A stretch of 64,000 nucleotides of DNA from Varroa destructor (lineage: Eukaryota > Arthropoda > Arachnida > Mesostigmata > Varroidae), in contig NW_019211456.1 in NCBI RefSeq assembly GCF_002443255.2, positions 36,525,042-36,589,041 on the forward strand, in the 5' to 3' direction. Shown in pieces: positions 49,929 to 61,700 of this stretch (position 1 is the first letter of the stretch; the number at the start of each line of letters is the position of its first letter). Both the position numbers and the translations under genes were made by a program. Below the pieces are notes generated by a model that saw only the letters and a program-made list of their open reading frames with translations, ran no database searches and had not been told where the DNA came from.

Positions 49929-52633
49929 CTTGCCGCCCGATAGCTTTGCTGCCTATTACACACACAAACACGCGACTTGACAACTGATAATGTGCCGGGA
50001 ATAGTTCAATACAACTTTACGAAAAAGCTATTTGAGCCCTTTTATTTGAAGACAGATGCGACTACAGGGTCCTCCCAAAAAGGAAGATGGCAGCGGAAAG
50101 GCGAGAAAAGAACAATCGATTTATCTGCGGTGTGGTGCGCCTTATTGTTGTTATTACAGTTGTGCTCCAATAGACAACGGTAGCTATAGCCCCACGAGTG
50201 GCACTAGTTTCGGAATCGGTGCAAACCAGACAAGCATCGGTTTGACAATCTAAGAAGACGCGCCAAAATTTAAATATATATGGATGAAGCTATAGACAGG
50301 GGTACAGTCATATGATTACGGGACAAATCGCATCTATTCTTCAAAATGTTCGGCTTTCATAATGTCAAATATATGCAATGAGTAAGGAGGGGAGATGATT
50401 ATTTCAGAAACAGTCAAATAATCGACAAATTGTACGACACAGCACACTTCGTGGCGGACCTCTATTAGTTCCTAATGTGCAAATATAGTCAAGTATAAAA
50501 TATACATTCAAAACTCTTTAAAACAAAAAAAGAGATAAGTAGAAAATAAAATCACTCACATTACTGAAAAACGTAGTCTAATTTCAACTGTGAAGTATCA
50601 TTTAGTTCAAGAATGAAGTTCTCGGATGATTCAACTGCTGCAATATATAAATGCGACTGTGAGAGTTGGATGGAGAATGACGAGATGGAGAGGAAATAGT
50701 TAAGTTCAATACGCGATGCTTGATGGTAAGAGAAAATATAAAACTTGAAATATCAAAATTCAGGTGAGCCGAGTAATATTAGAGACGGTGGAAAGGCAAG
50801 TAAAATCCAAGGCAAATCTAAAGTAATGTGGTTCAGCTCGTTACTTTCTTGGGTAAGTGTTATCTTAACATTACAGAAAAGACACGTTAATTAATGCTGT
50901 AAATATTGTCTATCCACAACGGTTGATGAATGTTCAATAAAATGGAAGACTTGTGTAATAAAGCTTTGTAATGCGTCACAAAAGAATTTCAATGAATTAA
51001 GGAATACTTAAAACGGTAACAGATTTTTTAATTCGGAAGTTGTTGTATATTTTTTACATTAACGTCTAAAGAATATGCAATACCTGCCAAATTAAATAAT
51101 AACGGTTTTACGTAGGTTTCTGCAAGGAAAACGTGTGTGCACATGTCGTCACTAAAGTTGAGCCGAAGATACGCATTAATTCGAACGGCTATCGTTATAT
51201 CGAATCGTGCATGAAAGAGATGCTCAAAATAGCTGCTGCAAGTAAGAGAATTAATCAATTCTATCACTTATTATGAGCACTGAACGAAGAAAAACAAACG
51301 AACCAACTCTGAAAACTGGGTAATGTCAAATAAATATACCCGATATGCTATCCTGTTGATAATAACGATTTGCCCTAGTGATTTCGAAACGCTGCCGAAA
51401 CGCTTAAAAAGTTTAACTAGAGTAGTGTAGTGTTACGTTATGCTCACTTCAGGCTCGTTCCCACAGCTGAAAACCATATTAGTGCTTCAATTATGTTAAT
51501 CGAGTAGAAAAAGCTTAGCTACGAACAATATATTGGCTAATAAAAGTACACTAAGTGAACCGTTGTTTACGGGATGGTGAGCTGATTGCAGACGATAAAA
51601 GGTCACTGGAACGTCTTCTGGGGAAGCCAGTTTTTGGATTGGGATGCAACCGTTAGATATTATCCACTCACATTTAGTGAGTGATGGACGAAATTAAGGA
51701 ACAATTTTATACTAACCAAACAAGAACTACAAGCAAACGTTGCGGAAAGAAATAAATGACGCATGATTTGTCAATAGTTCATTGTTATTTAATAACTGTG
51801 TAAAGATTATCACCAATTAAGGGCATCGAATCCAGAATATGAAAGCCAGAGCAATTACCCCATAAACGGAGCTTTCAAGTCAGAACTTGTGGCTCTGACT
51901 AACAGAAGTAATTTGTGTGAGCAAATATATTTGGCAGCGTTCTGTAGTCAAGCAAATCTACGTATACAATAGGAGAATACAATATAGCAATACGAGACAT
52001 ACAATAGGGTAACCTTATGAAAATAAGAGGACGCCATGCAAGATTGGCATCCCTTGGCTCGCTTTGGGACTGCGTCTGCCATTTGTCAATATAAGTTTAC
52101 GCCATGTTAGTGGGCTAGAAATTATGCAAGCCATCGAAGAAGCCGAAAATTGGCCAACGTAGAGCACAGGAAACCGTGAAATGGATCTTACATAAGCAAA
52201 GCTACACATAACAATTATTCACCATGACGACAAAATTAACACAGCCACGTTGGCCAGGCCGCATTTAGCTGATTCTATTCTGACTGAGCTATCTTTCTTA
52301 GACTGAGCTATTCAAGATTACGCTGCGACTTAACTAGGTACCGTCATCAGTATAATAATACTCATATCAGATCTTACACAAAAGTTTGATTTTCCAGAAC
52401 AATCTCAAGCCATTAAGATTAGTTAATGATTTTTCCCTATTCACCAGCTGCTCACTTCCGCTAATCTGCTCCTGCCTAAATAACCCAAGAGGGCCAAGCT
52501 GTCTAGGTTCTACTCAAGGTTCCACGAATTTGTCGTTCACCATGTTTACTTCCAAACGAGTGTTCTTATTTTCTCATTTATGTTATGGTGTTTTATCCCG
52601 GCCGCTGTGTTAATTTCGAAGGACTAGCTTATA
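49929..52633. other. Gene-poor stretch after prefoldin 3
   Basis: The first few hundred bases should hold the prefoldin 3 promoter. No exons of known proteins were recognised beyond it; only short frames with no family resemblance. Confidence 0.55.
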
Positions 52634-52659
52634 ACCTAATGCAGTAACATGCCCTATCC

Positions 52660-52790
52660 TCATGATCGTGCAGTGGATGGTTAATTGTTTGTCGAGTGCG
52701 AAGCTTTCGGCTAGGTTTGAGTCTAGGCATAAACACCCCTGATTTCATGCTTTGTGCCGCCCGTCTAGAGGAATGCCTAATGATAGTACT
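52660..52790 (+). mobile_element. Second, degraded SINE-like copy
   Basis: Contains GTGCAGTGGATGGTTAATTG in A-box position, TAGGTTTGAGTCTAGGCATA covering a mutated B box (about 52711-52730), and ATTTCATGCT in the body. The copy at 43850 has TAGGTTCGAATCTGGGCG, GGCATA and ATTTCGTGCT in the same order. Flanking CCTAATG occurs at 52635 and 52776, a weak candidate target duplication. It looks older than the first copy. Confidence 0.45.
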
Positions 52791-55700
52791 GAATCTAAGA
52801 CTGAAAATATTTAGAAATAGTGAGATCTCAGGCGTCTGAACGCGCGGGCTTCGGGCTATTGTGTAGTTTGAATTGCACTACATATGTCCTCTCTAAAGTA
52901 TAGACATCCTCAACAGGGCAACAGGCTGCGGGTGTCGTCGTTTAGACTAGCCAACGCATGGTAGTACACGGTCCCAATGCCGGATGTAAATCTTCAAACT
53001 AATCATACACATTGGTTGTAGGTAGCTGTAGTACTAATGGGATAAATTTTACTTAATACTGCGCAAATATAATTAATTTGCCTAATTTGAGCTAAGTGAG
53101 ATCTCCGCAACTTCAGAGGTTTCATGTAATAGTTTTTTCCTTCATGAAAAATTATAGCAATCATTAAAACCGTTGACGAAGTTGTAGACATATATCTGTA
53201 GGAACTGATTTTCGTATCTATACGATCGAGATTTTGGACTCCTGTGGTAAAAGAAAATTTCGCAAAGACAGTTAGCACCATTTAATGGCTTCCATTTGGG
53301 GAAATTGAAATGATTAAATATTAAGAAAAGTCCGTATCAAGATAAATACATACGGACCCTACGATGTTTAGGTGAATCACTCTACTTAGTTAGATTACTG
53401 AGGACTTCTTAGAATTTCCAGCTACATTTTCTAAATATGATAGTTTATGTATTTTTCAACTTATTATTATTATTATTATTATGCACCGTTGTCAATTCTA
53501 GCGCTCTGATGCCTATTAGCTAGGCGTGTGCCAGTTCAGTGGCGCTTCCAATAAAAAATATAGTGTAAATCTTATCAATATTTTGAGCGTGTAGTTTGCA
53601 CATTTCAATGCTTTTTTTTTTAGCACAGAATTTTGTTCGTATGCTCTGGGCGTAAGTTTCTCATGCAAACTTTCAAGTAGCGCAGTCGATTTCTTAGAAA
53701 CTCTCAACGAACTAGTAACGTATATAATGCTGTATTTTAGCAGATCAATCGAATCTTGATGAATAGATCTGGTCGATTCCTTTCCCTGTAATACTGCAGG
53801 ACTTGGGTCAAGTAGCGCTTATATTCAGCGAAATGTGTAAATTACTATTTTTTTATAATTTATTGTATATTTATTAGTTCCTTTAAATCTGCAAGCTTAC
53901 GCGTGCAATACGGAAACGAACTACGAAACGAGAATCACTACTCTGTTAATATTCAACTTTGTGTCCCGTGTTATATTACAATGCATGCATGTAGCCTCTA
54001 CTCTCTGCGATGCTACTTCCTTATCTAGCAAATAAAATAAAATGTCAACTTGTCTGGTGGTGAATGTACAATCAATATAAGTATATATTGTCTCAGACTA
54101 TGTGGGTGGTCTGTTTGGACCAACGGGACTGGTAGCTCGTCGCGAAAGATTCGCAGAGTCATAGGTCGAAAACAATAGTTAACTAAAGAAATGAATATTT
54201 CGATTAGTGAGGTGCATCTACGAACCGCAATTGTTATTAACCCACATACGCTACCATCAAACCAGAGTCGTGTCGATCACAGACAAATGGCAAACATTAA
54301 AAGAACTGAAAATACGCAGCCGCAGGTGAATGAAAGCGACCTGTATTGTGCGATTACGCCGAAAGGCATAACTTATTCATTTGGCTGTAAGTTGTACCTA
54401 CTGAACAGGTTTGTCCAAGGCAGACGTCAATAGAAATATATAGAGCCATACTGAAATACGCTGGAGTGGCGCTCTACCATTCAAGAAGATCTGGCTTTAA
54501 ATCACGGATAGTTTACAAAGCAGAAATCACCAAAGGTGCATAGCTTATACTAGCTGATTGAGATATTTAACAGAAGTGCGCCATATGTCAAACGATGTTT
54601 GCCTCGTTCGGCTTGTTGTTTTGTGCACCAGCATTTATCTTCCGCGCATATGTCCCTACTTGTAAGCTGGCCCATTCATTAGAGGCACTGGCCGGCGGCA
54701 CTTGGACTCGTGTTCCTCACGCGGTCGTAAGTATCCGTGCATGTCGTATGATTCACTCATCACTTGAGAACCTAAGAAGGACTTACTTGTTATTATTTTC
54801 ATTTTATTACGTCGAACAAAGCTAGTGCTCGCTGTTACGGTTGGCCTAAAGGCGTTCGTCGAGTTTTTGTTCCCGCTCGCTGAGATCAAAGTTTTGTTTC
54901 AGCTTTTCGAAGCAATCGTACCTCGTCGCCATTGTTTTTGTGCTCCGAAGTCTCATCTGTTTCGTTCGTTGTTGCGTATCATCTACCAAGCTTTTAATAC
55001 TACTTTCGTTATCTAATTGGATACAGCCCAGTGGAAGGTTCGTGATGATATCGCTGCTGAATTTAACGACACAGCGGTCATCGTCGAGCGAAACCATTTC
55101 TACTCTGTTGTGTTCGACTATTCAGCTATTTCGACAGTGTCACTTTGACAGTCAGTCTCTAAATCTTCTTCTTTGCCGCGGCCATAGACCATTCATAACG
55201 ATGGCACTACACAGCCGTTTTAGTGGCCGGTCCGTTTCTCGTTCGGATCCGCCAATTTATCAATCGACCTAACGATGGAGCATCTGAGCGATTCCGTCGT
55301 TATCGCCCGCATCTGGCAGGTCGGTGAGATCCAAGCTGATTTAGCTGTTTACAAAACAACTTATTAGGGTCTATCCATTCACCTGATCCATTGATTTAAG
55401 GAACTTTTTAGTAACCACTAATGCGAGCCGTTTAAGGGTTGCATATGAGGTGAAGCACGTCCATAATAATAGGGAATAGTCTTCCTGTGGGAAAACGAAT
55501 GTAATGCTTCATTTACTGCGCGTTTTTTTTTTACTTGACAGATCTATTTCTGTTCGCTGCTTTTTTCTGGCTGAGATTTCAATACAGTCATACACCTTCA
55601 ACGGCACCAGTTGCTAGATGACAAGCAAGATCCACTCATCCGTAATGTGCTTTGCTATAGTAAGCTCGTTAAGCAGACACAGTTGGTGTTCTCGGGCAGG

Positions 55701-58700
55701 TTGTTCAGGTATAGTTCGGTTTGTTGAATGGCCCGGCATCGATAGGTAGCGCTTAACATGCGAAATAATGAAAAACACTGTATTAACCGAATGGATCAGG
55801 GCTAAACTCGATTGATGGCACAATGCCTTTTTTTGCACCAATCAGTAGCGACAGCGGCGCTCTAATATTGTTCAGAAAGAAGACTAGGACATTTATACCG
55901 TCGCCCCTTTGACTTACAGGGTTGCCGGGTATCGGCATTTCTTGCCTGAGCCTTAGAGGACATTTTGTATCTATTAACACACGGCCTATATTCCTGAAAA
56001 ATGCACTACAAATTGCTTCGTCGCGTCGCATAGTCGGCGGTTAGCAGCGGTATGTGTTACTGGGAACACTGCTGCTTTGAACTTAAGCAAAATTAACGTG
56101 TGTGTAAATGATTTTCTTTATTCGCTTGAGTTCTGCAAGTGTGGTTTTTGTCCTAATTAACGCATTCATCGAAGGTACAAAAATGTTACAGTGGGACAAC
56201 TTCTAATCTTTATGCTTGTATATTGACAGTAGAAGATGGATGCCAGTTTACTTGACCATTACTCAGAAGGCAAGTAATAGCTCAATGAAACAACTTTGTT
56301 GCCTCACAATAGACTCTATTCTAACATTCCTGCTATTTGGGCTAAGTTTTTTCCGTATTACGCGCGTCACTGGTCCTGGCTCCCATCACATCTCGCCATT
56401 TTCGATATTACTCGTAGATTATACATGGTAGAAGTCAAGTTTCGTCAATAGCAACCTCATCCTGCTATGTCAGGCCTTTTGGATAGACAATTTTCGAGCA
56501 GCTAACTCCCACCTTAAAATGAAACATGCGGTGACCGTTGAGAATCTCTTTGCGCCGTGTGGCCCGTACTGTGCCGCTGCAGTCGCGTTCCGTACCACGA
56601 TGACTTTACATATATATGGACGTTTTCGGTCGCCGTTACGTCCTCCTACATGATCACCCCTTCCTCCCCCCCTCCCCTCCCCTCCGCCCGAATTACCGAA
56701 CCCTCAGCTAAAAATATGCTATCTCCGTCTGACACGATCTCATCCGGCTGTGCAGTCCTTCGACCTCGCGGCCAGATCAAGCGTGTCTTCTACAACGGCC
56801 ACCTGACTCTATTGCCTGAGTCAGAGTTCTTGGCTACAGCCAGCCATTTACAACACAGTCTGTGACAACGACAGCATCTCGATCGTCCATGTACATTTGG
56901 TGAAAAACCCGAGCCGCGGAGACCAAACCGGCATCTCCGGATTTTGAAACCCGACAGCTTTTCAAATCGACGGTTGGAATCGCTCTTCAGCAGAGAACAA
57001 GGGGGAACGCGACGGGACTGCGGTTCGACTTCTGCGGTGGGCCAGCGGAAGTGGTTTTTTTTGTTGCATCCTCTTAAGTGCTTGTAGTAATAGAGAGTAA
57101 CAGTAAGTAACGTTTAGCTGATCCGTTCAACTTATCCCGCAGCCGAATCAGAGGACGAGTCTGTCCGTCTCTTGCATACCGTTTATAATTATTTCAACCT
57201 TCAGACTTGACAAAAGTGCAAGTGGAAGTTGGCAAAAATACATGTACGACCAGCAACCTATTATCGATGCTCTTTGCACTCGTGTCTGTGTCGCTATAGG
57301 AGCTCAAAGAAACAATAATGGAAGAGCGTATTAACAAACAAAGGCTTATTGCTAATGTCTCTATAAAGCTACTTACTAATTGTACTTAGAATAGACATTT
57401 GATGATGGTCGGAACAATGTATTTCCTCTAGATAGTGCATCGTCAAGTTACAATATACTACATCTTTTGATTACTAAAACAGTTTGTGACTCCAATGTAA
57501 TTATATGTAGCGAAGATTTGCTCCTGCTCTGTAATGACCTGTACGCGCAACCTGTAGTGCCATCGATTGTTCAAGCCCTATGCGTTCAGCTTGCGGGTTT
57601 GGAGCGCTTCTTCGACCATCGATTACTCGTGGCTCTAAAAAGTCACATCAGCACAAAGGTATACTTGACTCAGCGGAAGCTCATGAGACCCACCTGTCCG
57701 CATATGCGGGTATACTTCGAAAGCCGCTCACCAGATTGTGCAGGCTATTTGCCTATCAGAACGTACTGGGCTGTCTGGCAAGGTCATTTGCAGGATGTGA
57801 GCTGTCATGGCATACTTGCAGATGTAATCAGGAATTGAACACATCAACGATACCTGTGACCTATTCATGTAGTTACATTTATACCTAAATTCAATTGTCC
57901 GACACTTGGCACTGACTTTAAATTCAACCAAAAGAATATAGGAAATTGATGGAAAGGATTGTCTCACGATCCGGGCGAGGTTTCAGCCCACGAAAGTGAT
58001 ATTCTAGTAAATATTGCGCTCGACCCACTTTCCATAGAGGGATTCAATGTACTTGATACATTGATAATATAACTGATAATAGATTGCTAATGTTTCCCGC
58101 CATATAGTAATCCGGCAAGATTTATGGGAATACGATTTTTCTTTGTTTATTAAATAACTTATCTATCTTCAGATTCTTCTTCTATCTTCAGAAGAAGAGC
58201 TTCTGACTGAATTGACTATTGCTTGTTTCTAATTCGTTTCCTGCAAACGTATGCGTGTATAATAGTACAACTATGTAAATATATTTGTTGACCAGGATTC
58301 GGGAAGAGGTCAGAGTATATTCCAGGATTCTAGGATATGGAAGTTAGAGAGCACTGTATAGTCCGACGGAGTCTTTCAAAATTAAACATCCAAACATATG
58401 CACAGTACAATGTAAGCGAAAAATGTAACTCTCTAGGTTGGAATATATGATCTTCGAAAAATTCGAGTATCGGGTAATATTCATTATGCAGTAAGCTTTA
58501 CGGAACGATAACCATAGTGGTAAACGCAGGTAAAGGCTGCGTATTAACTAACGCACTTACGTGATAATTTCCGCATTTTACTATTATCTAAAATAACAAT
58601 TTGGGAAAACTAATATAAAAGATCGAAACGGGTTCGAATTAGGAGAAAACCTGAGTGAGGCTTATTAGAAAAGCCGCAGAAGGAGTTGCTGAAAAATAAA

Positions 58701-61700
58701 CAACAGGCAACTATATTCCCTACGCCTCAACGTGTACGCATCAGGAAGCATTGTATAGCACGAACAAAAAATCGAAATGGTTTTCGTTATCACCTAATTA
58801 CTTACTGAAGATATTCTATTAGGGTGATCTGCAGATAGCAACTAGCAGAAGCAGGTAATATTGAATCGAGTTTTTACTGGGCGAACCTTTGTATAGAGCG
58901 TTAGTGCTAGCATGTCGAGGTCGTGCTGACCAGCAACTTCAATACACAGTATACTCTCTGATTAGCAAATGACAGATCGAATAAACGATGGAAGCTTTAC
59001 CAAACCAACTTCCAACGTTGCTAAACACTTACACACATACAAAAAAAAGTATGTGTCAACTTGATCCTGCAGCCACATCTAATTAACAATGAATTTTTCA
59101 TACAAAAATGTACGCTAGTTCGAAACCAGTTTTACCTTCTTGTAGATCATTTACGCCATCTCTCAGCTGTCGTTTGCTGCTGCTAAGCAGACGTCCGTCA
59201 TGCGCAAGCATTTGTTATCATACAATTTCACCCATGCCGACATTATCACGTTTCTACTCGGCAGAGCTATTTATACTGAAGCTTGCTGAGGATTCAAGAA
59301 CTTCTGTTTTATTCTACGCCAACTCATACCCCCCGCTCCATAAGCTTATAACCACACATGTACACCGACGAGGTCGTTCGCTTAACACTCTCTTACAGCC
59401 TCATTGCTTAATTAAATCCGGCCGTAGACTTACAACATATGTTAGCCATCGTTTAGCTCTTCTGTGAGCAACAAATATATTTTGAAACGGCTTGTTTCGA
59501 TGCTACTAATCTATTATTGAGTTGTGCATATGCCGCCGCCGCCATTGCGGCAAAGGTTCGCAATTGCGACACGTACCAAGTTACGAGCTCTTTTGCAAGG
59601 TTGGCCTCGTGTGTTAGTCTATACAAATATACGATTTTGTATCCATCTTAGCTTGCTTGTTTACGGACATAAGTTATCCCATAGACAGTTGTATGGCTCT
59701 GCTACGAAGACGGTGGGTTCCATGGTTTCACTAGTCAATTACGGAACAGCTTAGCAAATGTGGTTGGATGGTACGCATCATGTGGGAACGAGCAGTCGTT
59801 GACGCAGACCGCTCGTTTTCAAACCGAGCTAGCCTAAGATATAACAGGATGACAACTTTTCGTTTAATATTTCGTGTGTCCTTGTCAAAATCAATCGACC
59901 GAAGTATGTCCCGTGGCCGTTAAGCTTTGATCGACTATAGTTGATTTGTGTTTGACCGGTCTACGGAACTGGTCGCAGAGGGAGCTTTATCCTATAGCAT
60001 ATGTTACGTTTCGTGGTGTCTGAAAGCCCGCTTACACAACTTTGCGAACGAGTCTCGCCAAACTCCTGTCTGATGTGCAGCGTGAAATGCGACATACGTT
60101 CGTAGACGCAAGAAAATTGTTTAAAGTCGTAGTCCGAAGTTGAAGTCGTCACTGTTCTGAAGCGTTCAAGTCACACAAATAGCTACTACACTAAGGGGAC
60201 CGTCAGATGTTCGTTTTAAGGGAATATATGTGTACGGGACGCCATTTTTCAATCATAACCCATACAAGCTCAGTCATTATGAATTGGCGAAAATGAGCTG
60301 TTCTAATAAGCATCAGATTCGTATAGATATCGTTACAAACAGTAAATCTACACACGCTGTCGATCTTTCCGTGAATACCACTCATAGACGCTAATAATAT
60401 TCGGTGCTTCGTCTTGAAATTCGTTAGTAGCGCTTCAATTTAAAGCCCTATACCGACAATCGGGCCATTTTCAGGCCCGGGAAATACAAATAAGTAGACG
60501 TGTTGCAAAAACTCCGTACACTTTTTTTCGAGACGAAATTTTCAAAAGATATTTTTTTGTTTGCGAAACGAGACATACAATATCATCGAAATAGCCAAAA
60601 TAATGTTCTATGTTAGATTCATTACATTATTTAAGATACTTACTTTTTTCATTCAAGGGTTAGTCGTGAGTCACTATCTGTAGTGACCTAACTTATGGTG
60701 GGGTTTACGGCTCCAGTCCGCTTTCTAACATCTCATTCTTTGTACGAACTGTTCGTAGTACTACGAGACTGTCGAACGCGCAGATACGAGGCATGGGTTC
60801 GGTGTGTGTAGTCGCTACCTCACCAATAGCAGGTTTCTGGAATGAAGTCATTGGTTATTCCATGTAAATAAATCCAGCACAAGCTCTTACACGAAAAGTA
60901 TCTTACCAGCAGAAATACGGTGTTCTAGCCAGCTATCGCTCTCACACTTTGGAGTACTGCTTACTTAGAGTACGTAACTGCCTAACAGACTGCGGCCGTC
61001 CCTCGTGGCGCCATTAACGACTAACAGCGTCTACTAGCGTTATCAACCGTCAACATCATTATTATCAGATTAAGCAGAACAGCAATGGGGGAATCTGCCT
61101 ATTTTTCTTCTTTCAGATTATCATTTGCTTTTTTTTTTGTCTAAAAACAACGCAATTTACTAGTAAGTCACCATTGTCCAACGGTTACCGGGCGCGTCAT
61201 CCTCTCAAGAGAATTCCAGAAGGGATTTTTGAAGAGAGAGAAATGTTGTCGCTGTCACCCAGTCCGTCTTATCGTCATCCTGTCCTTCCTCACAACGGCC
61301 ATAGCTGCCGCGCGACGGCCATGGCAAATACCCCACTACGTATACGATGATATTTTACTTTTTGTTATTTCCCTAATGATTTCCTCAGCACGGCTGCTGC
61401 ATTGTTTAGTGCAGTAGGTTTACCAGGGTGAGCGAGCGACGTGAGGATAATATACGCCCGCCCCGTGTGGGGGGTTAGCGTTTCCATCATTCAATATGTT
61501 TTAGTGTTTGTTTATGGGTGAGCGTCTCTATCTCTTTTGCCCTCTTGGTATAGGCGAGGTATGCTTTCAAACGTGTACGAAGTCGTCCTTCCTATTACAC
61601 AGCTTTTTTTACACAACTATGTATGTACAGCCATAGAAAGGGTGGTTATGAGCTAGCTGTCTATCTATCTCCAGTCGTTTTGTATTTCGTTGAGCATAAA

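Noticed and set aside
54470..54530. Possible third SINE or tRNA-like sequence
   Set aside because: The B-box position reads GGCTTTAAATC and the body shares nothing clear with the two other copies.
57467..57888. Two overlapping open frames of 123 and 102 codons as a gene or reverse transcriptase piece
   Set aside because: Neither contains a recognisable motif; overlapping open frames of this size occur by chance in GC-richer patches.
61170..61215. tRNA-like string GTCCAACGGTTACCGGGCGC
   Set aside because: It resembles an A box but there is no T arm or B box and the stems do not pair.
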